DNA of 64,000 nt from Myxococcales bacterium. GTDB lineage: Bacteria > Myxococcota_A > Polyangia > Polyangiales > Ga0077539. The notes below the pieces were generated by a model. It made no database searches. It was not told the origin of the DNA and was given only the letters and a program-made list of their open reading frames with translations. Positions 26,154 to 33,694 of the stretch are shown here, piece by piece; the stretch's first letter is position 1; every line of letters begins with the position of its first letter. The stretch covers positions 28,037 through 92,036 of the forward strand of contig JAAFIF010000027.1 of assembly GCA_013298625.1 (NCBI GenBank). Reading direction: 5' to 3'. The position numbers and the translations under genes were made by a program.

Positions 26154-27047
26154 GTGGCTCAGTCCGCAGAACGCTCGTCGAGCGCACACGCAGGGGTCCG
26201 CATCGTCGAGTGCCACGTCGGCGCGTTGACCAAAGGCGACACGTGCTGCGCGTGCGCGGCGCGAGGCGCGCGCCCTGCGAAGCCAGCGCTCGCAGAGACG
26301 TATCATCGCGACTCTGCCCGCGCGACGGACTGGCCCGGTCGCATCGCGCTGTGCGCCGAGTGCTCTGCGACGCAGCACCGCGAAGAGCTGCGAGAGCGAC
26401 GGCGTCGGTTGCTCGCGCTCGCAGGGGTGATGGCTGCGCTGGTGGCCGTGTTCGTCCCGCGAACACCACGGTTTTCGCTGGTGATCGTCGCGGTCGCAGC
26501 TGCGCAGATCGTCGCGTGGCTCGCGCACGAGCGATCGCGTCGAAGCGCGCGGCTCGCCGCGGTCGTCCTGTCGTGCGAAGGCGAAGAGATGCGCGTGCAG
26601 CTGGCGAATCGTGAAGCGCTGACGAGCGACGCTCCGCTTGTCCGAGGGGAGCACGGCGCGAGCTCGTCGACGCTCTTCGCGGCCTCGTCGCTCGCGACCA
26701 TCGCGCTCGCGTACCCGCTCTGGGCGCTCGCCAACCCCGACGTGACGTTCGTCTCTCGCCTCGCGGAGACGGCGCGAGTGCTCGTCGACGGACGCGAGCT
26801 CGCGCGCGTGCAGCCGGTAGTGAGCACGCGAGCGCGCCTCGCGTTCGGCGAGCACCGACTGACGTTTGCGAGCGAGCCGGCGCTGCCACCGCTGGCGTTT
26901 CGCAACACGCTCGCGGGCGAGACGACCGTGCGACTCGCGCTCCCGGCGTGCGACGACCCAGACACGGGCGAGACGCGGCCTCACACCGTGCGGTGGCGCA
27001 ACGATCCGTCGCTCGGCTACCAGCTCGAGTGCGACTACACGCGCTGA
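26154..27047 (+). CDS. Hypothetical membrane protein with N-terminal Cys cluster
   Basis: 297 residues. The N-terminal 75 residues hold a zinc-finger-like set of cysteines (ECHVGALTKGDTCCACAARG and LCAECS). Two hydrophobic helices follow (LLALAGVMAALVAVFVP, FSLVIVAVAAAQIVAWLA), a third lies near 185 (TLFAASSLATIALAYPLWA), and a beta-rich C-terminal domain of about 110 residues is presumably periplasmic. Family not recognised. Start chosen by the TACAGT hexamer. It shares a 77-bp divergent promoter region with the HEVAH protein, whose own C-terminal zinc ribbon makes a common pathway plausible. Confidence 0.7.
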   Translation: MAQSAERSSSAHAGVRIVECHVGALTKGDTCCACAARGARPAKPALAETYHRDSARATDWPGRIALCAECSATQHREELRERRRRLLALAGVMAALVAVFVPRTPRFSLVIVAVAAAQIVAWLAHERSRRSARLAAVVLSCEGEEMRVQLANREALTSDAPLVRGEHGASSSTLFAASSLATIALAYPLWALANPDVTFVSRLAETARVLVDGRELARVQPVVSTRARLAFGEHRLTFASEPALPPLAFRNTLAGETTVRLALPACDDPDTGETRPHTVRWRNDPSLGYQLECDYTR

Positions 27048-27182
27048 GCGTTCGCGTCGGCACCGCAGCGGCGCGACGCGCGAAGCGACGCTCGACAGAG
27101 ACGTCATGCTCGTGGTGTGTCCCGCGTGAGCGCAGCTCGCGGGGTACCGCTCGCTCGCCGCACGATCTGCAATCACACCCCC

Positions 27183-28103
27183 TCAGCCTTCGCGCTCGCC
27201 CGGCAGCGGAATGCGCTCGTGCTCGTCTCCAGGGACGAGCGGAAACCCGCGATTCACCCAGCGCTTCTTCGCCTCTTCGATGCGCTCGCGGGTCGAGGCG
27301 ACGAAGTTCCACTCCATGAAGCGCGGGTGCCTGTCGTGCTGGCCGTCGAGGTAGTCTCCTCCCACGAGCACGAGGTGCGCGCCCGCGGGGCCGGCCTTCA
27401 CGGCGAGCGACGCTCCTTTGGCGCGGACGCCGAGCGCGCGCGTAGCGCACACGATTTCATCGACGGACACTGCTCCGTCGACGACGAAGAACGCGACGTC
27501 TTGCACCGAGTCGGGCAGCGCGAGGCGCGCGTCGGGGGCGAGCTCGACGTCGACGAGCAGCGCGCGAGACGACACTTGCGCGGCAGAGCGCAGCCCGTAC
27601 GCCTCGCCGAGCAACACACGAATTCGAGCGCCGTCTCGCTCGATCGTCTCGATCGACGCCGCGGTGCAGTGAACAAACGACGGCTCGCACTCCTCGTGGT
27701 CGAGCTCGAGCGCGACCCAGAGCTGCACGCCGTGGACGCGCCCGCCATTCGCGCGAAGCTCGTCTCCAGCGCGCTCGGAGTGCGTGATTCCATGACCGGC
27801 GATCATGAGGTTGACGGCGCCCGGTCGAATCGCCTGCGTGAACCCCAGGCTGTCTCGGTGGACGATCTCTCCCTCGAACAAGTAGGTCACCGTCGCGAGC
27901 CCGATGTGGGGGTGCGGGCGCACGTCGAACCCGACGCCCGGCGCGATCACCGCCGGCCCCATGTGATCGAGGAACACCACGGGGCCCACCGCGCGGCACT
28001 TCGCCTGCGGGAGCGCTCTGGCCACAGAAAACCCGCCCAAATCGTGGGACGGAGCTTGAAAGAGGGCCTCGAGTCCTGCGGGCAACGTCGTCGTTTCAGA
28101 CAT
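27183..28103 (-). CDS. Pirin-family cupin protein
   Basis: 306 residues, the usual pirin length, with two cupin barrels. Pirin motifs: FLDHMGP near 48-54, RPHPHIGLATVTYLFEG near 66-82 (metal His residues), GHGITHSER near 107-115, and the C-terminal GEPL/PLVPGDEHERI region. Pirins are Fe-binding cytosolic proteins; some have quercetinase activity and others are regulatory, and sequence alone does not say which. The start at 28103 (MSETT) is placed by a TACACT exactly 6 nt upstream, typical of a leaderless mRNA. Confidence 0.92.
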   Translation of the reverse strand: MSETTTLPAGLEALFQAPSHDLGGFSVARALPQAKCRAVGPVVFLDHMGPAVIAPGVGFDVRPHPHIGLATVTYLFEGEIVHRDSLGFTQAIRPGAVNLMIAGHGITHSERAGDELRANGGRVHGVQLWVALELDHEECEPSFVHCTAASIETIERDGARIRVLLGEAYGLRSAAQVSSRALLVDVELAPDARLALPDSVQDVAFFVVDGAVSVDEIVCATRALGVRAKGASLAVKAGPAGAHLVLVGGDYLDGQHDRHPRFMEWNFVASTRERIEEAKKRWVNRGFPLVPGDEHERIPLPGEREG

Positions 28104-28109
28104 CGGGCG

Positions 28110-28115
28110 AGTGTA
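28110..28115 (-). promoter_or_regulatory. -10 element TACACT of the pirin gene
   Basis: GATACACT-CGCCCG-ATG on the minus strand: a 6-nt gap puts the transcription start at or next to the start codon. Confidence 0.5.
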
Positions 28116-28138
28116 TCGCACGAGCGCGCGCCGCTCGC

Positions 28139-29200
28139 TCAGCGCCAGGTCATCGACGAGTAGCTCTGGCGCGCGAGGATCGCGAGGACCTCGTCGCGGC
28201 TGCGCGGCTCGACTTCGCCCGTCGCGAACCGCTGCTCGAACGTGCCGTCGCCCGCTCGCGCGATCAACCAGCGATCTTGGGAGGTCGGCCCGCCGCCGGC
28301 GATCGAGAGCGCGCCCGCTTCGATCTGCGCGAAGAGCTGCTCGGCCGTCATCGAGCGCCTGGCCACGAGGGTTCGCGCGCTCGCGTGCTGCGCGGTGCTC
28401 AGCGGCTTCACCGGCGCGGGACGCTGATCGGAGAGCGTCGAGCGCGTGAGCATTTCTGCTCGCAAATACTCTGGTCGAAACACGGTGAAGCTCGTCGCGT
28501 CGTCCCCCGCGAACGCTGTGTTGTACAGCTGTCCGTCGACCTCCACGACCAACAGCCCGACGTGCACGGCCCAGCCGATCGCGCCATCGCGCATGTGCGC
28601 GCAGAGGGCGAGGTATCGCTGCTCGCCGCGCTCGAGGGCGTCGAGCAGCTCTGTCCCTGCGAGCTCGAGCTCGAGCTCACCGCCGGCGAAGAGCGCGGCT
28701 TCGACTGCGCTGCGCGCGTGCTCTTCGCTGATGGGCGTGTGGCGCACGATCGCGCCGGCTGCGTCGAGGACGACGTCCTTCCACCCCACGTCTGGGGAGT
28801 AGAACAAGCGCGTCGTCGCCTTCGGGTGCGCGGCGGTGCGCGTGCTGCGTCTGCGGTCTGCGCGCAGGGCGTCGAGCGTGCGCTCGCGGCGCTCGACGAA
28901 CGCGCGGGCGAGGTCGCACAGCGCTGGGTCAGCGCTGGTGCGAGGGACGATGGACGAGTTGAATACGTGTGCGCCTGCGAGGCGAGGGAGCACCTCGCGC
29001 AGCGCGTCGGCTGCGTAGCGAGCGACGTGCTCGACGCGTCGCACGGTGGGGTCCCACACGATGAGCCACCCGTCACCGCGGTCGACGAGCAGCCAGCACT
29101 CGCGTGGGGCGCCGGGCTGATACCAGTGCGGCCGCAGCGCGATGGTGAGGTCGAAGAGCTGCTCGAGCACGGAGGCGATCGGGGTGGTTGCGTTGGTCAT
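28139..29200 (-). CDS. Hypothetical protein
   Basis: 353-residue soluble protein with no signal or membrane segment and no family recognised. It is of mixed alpha/beta appearance: WLLVDRGDGWLIVWDP near 36-51, a central SPDVGWKDVVLD, and a C-terminal ASARTLVARRSMTAEQLFAQIEAG. The start at 29200 (MTNATTP) lies only 9 bp from the end of the 155-bp repeat element, so the promoter is likely inside or beyond the element. Its stop is 35 bp upstream of the pirin start on the same strand, so the two could be co-transcribed. Confidence 0.7.
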   Translation of the reverse strand: MTNATTPIASVLEQLFDLTIALRPHWYQPGAPRECWLLVDRGDGWLIVWDPTVRRVEHVARYAADALREVLPRLAGAHVFNSSIVPRTSADPALCDLARAFVERRERTLDALRADRRRSTRTAAHPKATTRLFYSPDVGWKDVVLDAAGAIVRHTPISEEHARSAVEAALFAGGELELELAGTELLDALERGEQRYLALCAHMRDGAIGWAVHVGLLVVEVDGQLYNTAFAGDDATSFTVFRPEYLRAEMLTRSTLSDQRPAPVKPLSTAQHASARTLVARRSMTAEQLFAQIEAGALSIAGGGPTSQDRWLIARAGDGTFEQRFATGEVEPRSRDEVLAILARQSYSSMTWR

Positions 29201-29209
29201 GGCGCTGCA

Positions 29210-29364
29210 GGGACGGTGTTCAATAGTTCACGAGACCGAGATAACCCGCCGAGAACACTCTACGCAGTCCCCCGCTGGTGCGCCCGTCCGCGCGCTCGTG
29301 AGCGCTCGAACGCTGTCGCCGACCGCTCGATGGGCCGAGTTCGTGAACGATTGAACACCGTCCC
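29210..29364. repeat. MITE-like element, copy 1 (155 bp)
   Basis: Ends are 24-bp inverted repeats: 29210-29233 begins GGGACGGTGTTCAATAGTTC, and 29341-29364 is its reverse complement with one mismatch. The interior (about 29234-29275, containing ATAACCCGCCGAGA and CGCAGTCCC) matches the reverse complement of the element at 37003-37115. The element fills most of the gap between the divergent genes starting at 29200 and 29434. No ORF inside. Confidence 0.8.
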
Positions 29365-29433
29365 TGCTGCGGACGAATTGAACGGTATTGTCCCGGCGAA
29401 TCGCGCGTTCGCTTCCGTGTTATCGACTGACGC

Positions 29434-30342
29434 GTGGACCTCGATGCGCTCCGTGCGTTTCTCGCCGTGGTCGAGTCGGGCTCGTTCGTCGCAGCCGCCG
29501 CGGTGCTGCGCTCTTCGCGCGCGTCGGTGCGTCGTCGCATCGACGAGCTCGAGGCCACCATCGGCGCCCCGCTGCTCGTGCGCAGCGAGCAAGGCGCCTC
29601 CGCCACCCGCGCAGGAGCGCTGCTCGCCGAACGCGGCCGAGAGATCCTCCGCGAAGCCTCCTCGGTCGTCGCCCTCGTCCGCGCTCGCTCTGCCTCCTCC
29701 GCCGGAACGCTCCGCGTCGCGCTCCCCGTCGGGCTGCCGCCCAAGATGCTCTCGCTCAGCTGGGCCGCCGTTCGCGCGGCGCAGCCCGAGCTCCGGCTCG
29801 ATGTGCGCTTCGCAGAAGACCCCGTCGCGCTGCTGCTGCACGACATCGACGTGGCCGTGACGTTCGGCGACGTTCCCTCGGAGGGACCGTGGGTGACCAA
29901 AGTCATCACGCGCGTGCCCGAGCGCCTCGTCGCGAGCCCTGCCTACCTCGACGCCCGCACAACGCCGCAGTGCCTCGAAGACCTCGCCGAGCACGATCTG
30001 CTGCTCTGGTCCGGACCCGAGCGTCGCGGCCTGTCGCTCCCGCTGCGCGCGGGCGGATTGCACCCCGTGACGCCCATGCTCTGCGCGAGTGATCTGCACG
30101 CGCTGCGCGTGGCGGCGAGCGATGGGTTAGGGCTCTTGTACGCGATCGACGGAGGACTGCCGGACGAGGTCGCCGCGGGCGCAGAGCTCGTCCCCGTGCT
30201 CGACGACGTGGTCGGCGCCGAGCGCGCCCTGCGGGTGGTCATGCCTGCAGGGCTCAACGAGATTCCTCGCATTCTGGCTGCGTTGGATCTCCTTCGCGAG
30301 CTCTCTCATCCCGTGATGCCACCGCCCGTCCGCGGTCGCTGA
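29434..30342 (+). CDS. LysR-type transcriptional regulator
   Basis: 302 residues from a GTG at 29434. Winged-helix DNA-binding domain at 1-60 with the LysR pattern (LRAFLAVVESGSFVAAAAVL, RRRIDELEATIGAPLLVRS), a linker helix, then the type 2 periplasmic-binding-like effector domain (TLRVALPVGLPPKMLSL onwards). Shape and length are those of the LTTR subgroup most like oxidative or aromatic regulators, but the effector is unknown. LysR genes often control the divergent neighbour, here the unknown gene at 29200; the repeat element now lies between them. Confidence 0.92.
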   Translation: MDLDALRAFLAVVESGSFVAAAAVLRSSRASVRRRIDELEATIGAPLLVRSEQGASATRAGALLAERGREILREASSVVALVRARSASSAGTLRVALPVGLPPKMLSLSWAAVRAAQPELRLDVRFAEDPVALLLHDIDVAVTFGDVPSEGPWVTKVITRVPERLVASPAYLDARTTPQCLEDLAEHDLLLWSGPERRGLSLPLRAGGLHPVTPMLCASDLHALRVAASDGLGLLYAIDGGLPDEVAAGAELVPVLDDVVGAERALRVVMPAGLNEIPRILAALDLLRELSHPVMPPPVRGR

Positions 30343-30379
30343 ACAAAGATCGGCCACCTGCTGGCCGTCGCCGAGCGTT

Positions 30380-31327
30380 GTGCGGCTCGATGCTGGGCAG
30401 GCACCCTCGCGCTGGATGTTGCAGCAGCTCGCGCTCAATCGACACGCGCTCGCCTCGATCGAACCTGCCGCGAACGCCGACGCGTGGTCGACGATGGAAG
30501 AGCTCGACCGCGAAGCCGAGCGCCTCGTCGCTGCGCTGCGCGCGAGGCGGTCCTCGCTCGCGCGCTCGCCGTGGGAGCGCCTCAGCTGTTGGCTCGACGA
30601 GCGCGTTCGCACCGACGAGCTCGAATCGCTCGATCGGCCCGAGCATCCCGAGAGCGCGAAGCTGCATCAAGTGCGGCTCTTGCACGTGCAGAACCTCGTG
30701 TTGCGCTCGTATCCGCGCTATCGCCGCGCGCTCGAGCCGATTGTTGCCGAGGCCCGCGCGCTGCGCGGCGGGGACACCGTGCGCGTGCTCGAGATCGCCT
30801 CGGGGGACGGAAACATGGCCATCGCGATCGCCGACGAAGCCTCGCGGCTCGGGCTGCCGATGGAGGTGACCGGGTCCGACGTTGTTCCGGCGTACGTCGC
30901 GCGCGCCAACGAGCGAGCGCGGTCGCGCGGGTCGCGTGCGCGCTTTCGAGTGATCGACGCGTTCGCGCTCGACGCGATCGCGCCGGGCGAGCACGACGTG
31001 GTCTTCATGGCCCAAAGCGCGCACCATTTCTCGCCCGGAAAGCTCGCGGTCCTCATCGCCCAAGCCGAGCGCGCCGGCGCTACGCACGCGGTGATCATCG
31101 ACGGCTACCGCAGCGCGCGGATCCTGTTCGCGCTGCCCTTGCTCGCGAGCCTCTCGATGGACCGTCACTTCACGCGCGACGCGCTGCTCAGCACGCGGCG
31201 CTTCTACTCCGAGCCCGAGCTCGCGCTGCTCGCGCGCACCGCAGCGCCGACGGCGACGGTGACGATCCGCACCGAGCAGCCGCTGACGACCGTGCTGACG
31301 ATCGCGTTCGCCAACAAGAGGCCATAG
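30380..31327 (+). CDS. Class I SAM-dependent methyltransferase
   Basis: 315 residues from a GTG at 30380. The Rossmann SAM motif is VLEIASGDGNMAIAIAD near 136-152, followed by an acidic motif II region (VTGSDVVPAYVARAN) and VVFMAQSAHHFSP, as in class I methyltransferases with a C-terminal His-rich post-II loop. An N-terminal helical section of about 110 residues precedes the domain. Substrate unknown. The stop TAG is immediately followed by the ATG of the next gene, so the pair is very probably coupled. A small inverted repeat (CGGCCA...TGGCCG, 30351-30367) sits between the LysR stop and this start. Confidence 0.85.
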   Translation: MRLDAGQAPSRWMLQQLALNRHALASIEPAANADAWSTMEELDREAERLVAALRARRSSLARSPWERLSCWLDERVRTDELESLDRPEHPESAKLHQVRLLHVQNLVLRSYPRYRRALEPIVAEARALRGGDTVRVLEIASGDGNMAIAIADEASRLGLPMEVTGSDVVPAYVARANERARSRGSRARFRVIDAFALDAIAPGEHDVVFMAQSAHHFSPGKLAVLIAQAERAGATHAVIIDGYRSARILFALPLLASLSMDRHFTRDALLSTRRFYSEPELALLARTAAPTATVTIRTEQPLTTVLTIAFANKRP

Positions 31328-31846
31328 ATGAGCAAGACGTTCGATCTCGCGCCGGGCTGTACGGCCTACGTCGAAGAGGCCACCGCGCACCACTGGGTCG
31401 CCACCTGCGGGACGCTGGTGATCTTGCTGCTGCACGAGGGGTCGTACGCGGACCCGCAGCACGTTCGCGCAGGCGAGCGGGCGATCGCGCGGTTGGTGCG
31501 TCGGGGGGCTGCGGCGGTGCAGATGCTGGTGATCTTTCCTTCGACGTTGTCCAAGCCGCCTTCGGCGGAGGTGCGTCGCGCGATCGTCGAGGCCGCGAGC
31601 GCCAAGAGCAAGATCGACCGCGCGGCCGGCGTCGTGCTCGGCACCGGATTCATGTCCGCGATTCACCGCGGCGCCGTCACGGGGATCCTCGCGCTCGTCG
31701 GCGCGCCCGGGATCGTGCGCGTCGTCTCGTCGGTGACCGAAGGGCTCGAGCACATCTATGGCCGCCACGCTTCGACGCTCGCGCCGCTCGCGCGCCTCTG
31801 CGACGAGCGCGTCGCTGAGGGGGCTCGCGCAGCGACCCTCGGGTGA
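31328..31846 (+). CDS. Small alpha/beta protein of a three-member paralogous family
   Basis: 172 residues, starting in the base after the upstream stop (TAGATG). It shares a layout with the proteins at 53798-54280 and 54291-54782: a first strand-turn region, then a helix with repeated Arg/Ala, a strand (VQMLVIFP), a helix of about 25 residues, a VVLGTGFMSAIHRGAV segment matching ACVLGTSAQCVAMRAV and SSVHGTTVRALAVRAV, and a final helix. The topology recalls STAS/SpoIIAA-like domains, but no phosphorylatable Ser motif is clear. It presumably works with the methyltransferase. Confidence 0.7.
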   Translation: MSKTFDLAPGCTAYVEEATAHHWVATCGTLVILLLHEGSYADPQHVRAGERAIARLVRRGAAAVQMLVIFPSTLSKPPSAEVRRAIVEAASAKSKIDRAAGVVLGTGFMSAIHRGAVTGILALVGAPGIVRVVSSVTEGLEHIYGRHASTLAPLARLCDERVAEGARAATLG

Positions 31847-31887
31847 CGGCCGCGCCGTGCACCGAACGGGCTGCGGCGACGCGAACT

Positions 31888-31954
31888 GCGCTGCGCAACG
31901 CCGGGGAGCGCGCTGCGCAACTTGCGCGGCGACCGGACGAGTGCGCTGCGCAAC
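31888..31954. promoter_or_regulatory. Three 12-bp direct repeats upstream of the Ser/Thr kinase gene
   Basis: GCGCTGCGCAAC occurs at 31888-31899, 31910-31921 and 31943-31954. The start-to-start distances are 22 and 33 bp, both multiples of 11, so the three sites would lie on one face of the helix. The block is 112 bp before the kinase start and contains no ORF. Likely a regulator binding array. Confidence 0.5.
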
Positions 31955-32065
31955 GCGCGATCCGCTGCTGTGGTGACCAGCGTTTCGCAGGGACACCTGC
32001 GGCGCTGCGCGCTCCGTCGTTGGCATCAATTGTGAGTCGTGCGAAGTTTGGAAAGGTGTTGACCG

Positions 32066-33634
32066 TTGCCCATCCTGACGACCGCTGAGCGCATCGGAAC
32101 GGTTCTCGCGCAGAAGTATCGGCTCACGCGCGTGCTCGGCGAGGGCGGGATGGGCGTCGTGTTCGAAGGGCGGCACGAGTTCACGCGTCGCCGCGTCGCG
32201 GTGAAGCTCCTGCACCCGCACCTGTCGCAGAACGAAGCGATCGTTCAGCGCTTCTTGCGAGAGGCCCGCGCCGCCGCGGCGCTCAAGCACAAGAACGTCG
32301 TCGACGTGCTCGACATGGGCACCGAGGCCGACGGCGCTGTGTACCTCGTGCTCGAGTTTCTCGCGGGTGAGGCCTTCAGCGCGCGGCTCGAGCGCGAGCA
32401 GAAGCTCAGCCCCGAAGCGTGCGCAGAGCTCTTGCTGCCCATCATGAACGCCCTGCGCGTCGCGCACTCGCGCGGGATCATTCACCGCGACATCAAGCCC
32501 GAAAACGTCTTTCTCTGCCGCGAAGAAGAGAGCGGCGAGCTCGTCCCGAAGCTGCTCGATTTCGGCATCGCCAAGCTCGACGACGGCGGGATGCGCGCCA
32601 CGAGCACAGGCCAGGCGATCGGGACGCCCGCGTACATGGCCCCCGAACAAGCGACGAACGCTTCAGACGCCGACGCGCGCGCGGACATCTGGTCGCTCGG
32701 CGTCATGTGGTTCGAGGCGCTCAGCGGACGGCTGCCCTACAGCGCAGACAGCCCCATGCAAATGCTCGGGCATTTGCTCTCGCGAGACCCGCTCAAGCTC
32801 AGCGACATCGCTGCGGACGTCCCGCTGCAGCTCGCGCGGGTGGTCGAGCGAGCGCTGCAGCGCGATCGAGAGAAGCGCTGGGCCACGGTCGAGCAGTTCA
32901 TCGAGGCGCTGCGGCAGTGCTTTCCCGAGGGGGCGCTCGCGCCGCCCGCAGAGTCCACGGGGCAGTTTCGCGCGATCCCGCGCAGCGAGACGATCATCGA
33001 GCCTGCGGCGCCGCGAGAGAGCGCTCCGAGCGACGCAGCTCGCGACGAGCGCGCCATGATGGCCACCCTCGACGCTGGCTCCGATCGCTCCGCAGACGGA
33101 CCGCGAGAGCAACCCACGCTCGACGCGCGCCCAGCAGCCCGCAGCGCGCCACAAGAGCCCGCGTCAACGCCGGCCCGCGTGCACGAGACGCTCGCCGGCG
33201 TCGAGCAGCCGCGCAGGCGCAGTCGGCCCGCGTGGCTCGTCGGAGCCTCGGCGTTGGGGCTCGCCGCTGTCGTCGGCCTCGTGGCCGTCGGAAGCGCGCG
33301 CCGCGCCCCTGCCGCGCAGCCACAGCGCACGCCCGAAGCTCTATCGAGCGCCGCGCTGCCCAACGCTCGGCCAACGCCGCCGAGCAACACCGCCGCGCAC
33401 ATCGAGCCGCCGCCGAGCGTGGCAGACTCGGGCGTCGCCGCCGTTGTGGTGCCGCCGAACACCGCTCCCACGACCCGCGCGCGTGTGCAGAGCAACACTG
33501 CTTCGACGCGAGTCACCGCGACTCGACCCGAGCGCACGACGAGCGCGACCAGCGCCTCTGGCGGCAGCACCGCGACCACCGCGACCGCCGCCACCAGCGC
33601 GCAGGGCGGTCGTGTGCGCGTGATGGGTTGGTGA
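32066..33634 (+). CDS. Eukaryotic-type Ser/Thr protein kinase
   Basis: 522 residues from a TTG at 32066 (GGAAAGG about 10 nt upstream). Complete Hanks kinase at about 17-280: GEGGMGVVFEG, VAVKLL, HRDIKPEN, LLDFGIAKLD, GTPAYMAPEQ, DIWSLGVMWFE. A Pro/Ala/Glu-rich cytoplasmic linker leads to one membrane helix at about 392-408 (PAWLVGASALGLAAVVGLVAVG) and a Pro/Thr/Ala-rich, probably unstructured external tail, so there is no recognisable extracellular sensor domain. It begins a run with the FG-GAP lipoprotein and the PEGA protein, and the phased repeats upstream may control it. Confidence 0.93.
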   Translation: MPILTTAERIGTVLAQKYRLTRVLGEGGMGVVFEGRHEFTRRRVAVKLLHPHLSQNEAIVQRFLREARAAAALKHKNVVDVLDMGTEADGAVYLVLEFLAGEAFSARLEREQKLSPEACAELLLPIMNALRVAHSRGIIHRDIKPENVFLCREEESGELVPKLLDFGIAKLDDGGMRATSTGQAIGTPAYMAPEQATNASDADARADIWSLGVMWFEALSGRLPYSADSPMQMLGHLLSRDPLKLSDIAADVPLQLARVVERALQRDREKRWATVEQFIEALRQCFPEGALAPPAESTGQFRAIPRSETIIEPAAPRESAPSDAARDERAMMATLDAGSDRSADGPREQPTLDARPAARSAPQEPASTPARVHETLAGVEQPRRRSRPAWLVGASALGLAAVVGLVAVGSARRAPAAQPQRTPEALSSAALPNARPTPPSNTAAHIEPPPSVADSGVAAVVVPPNTAPTTRARVQSNTASTRVTATRPERTTSATSASGGSTATTATAATSAQGGRVRVMGW

Positions 33635-33660
33635 TCCTCGATCGTCGGCACGCGGATTGA

Positions 33661-33694
33661 AGACAAACGGCCAACACCTGTGCGACGTTTGTCT
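33661..33694. promoter_or_regulatory. Inverted repeat spanning the start codon of the FG-GAP lipoprotein gene
   Basis: AGACAAACG (33661-33669) and CGTTTGTCT (33686-33694) are perfect 9-bp arms around a 16-nt loop that contains the GTG start at 33680. It could be an operator, or an RNA hairpin that hides the start codon. Confidence 0.45.
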
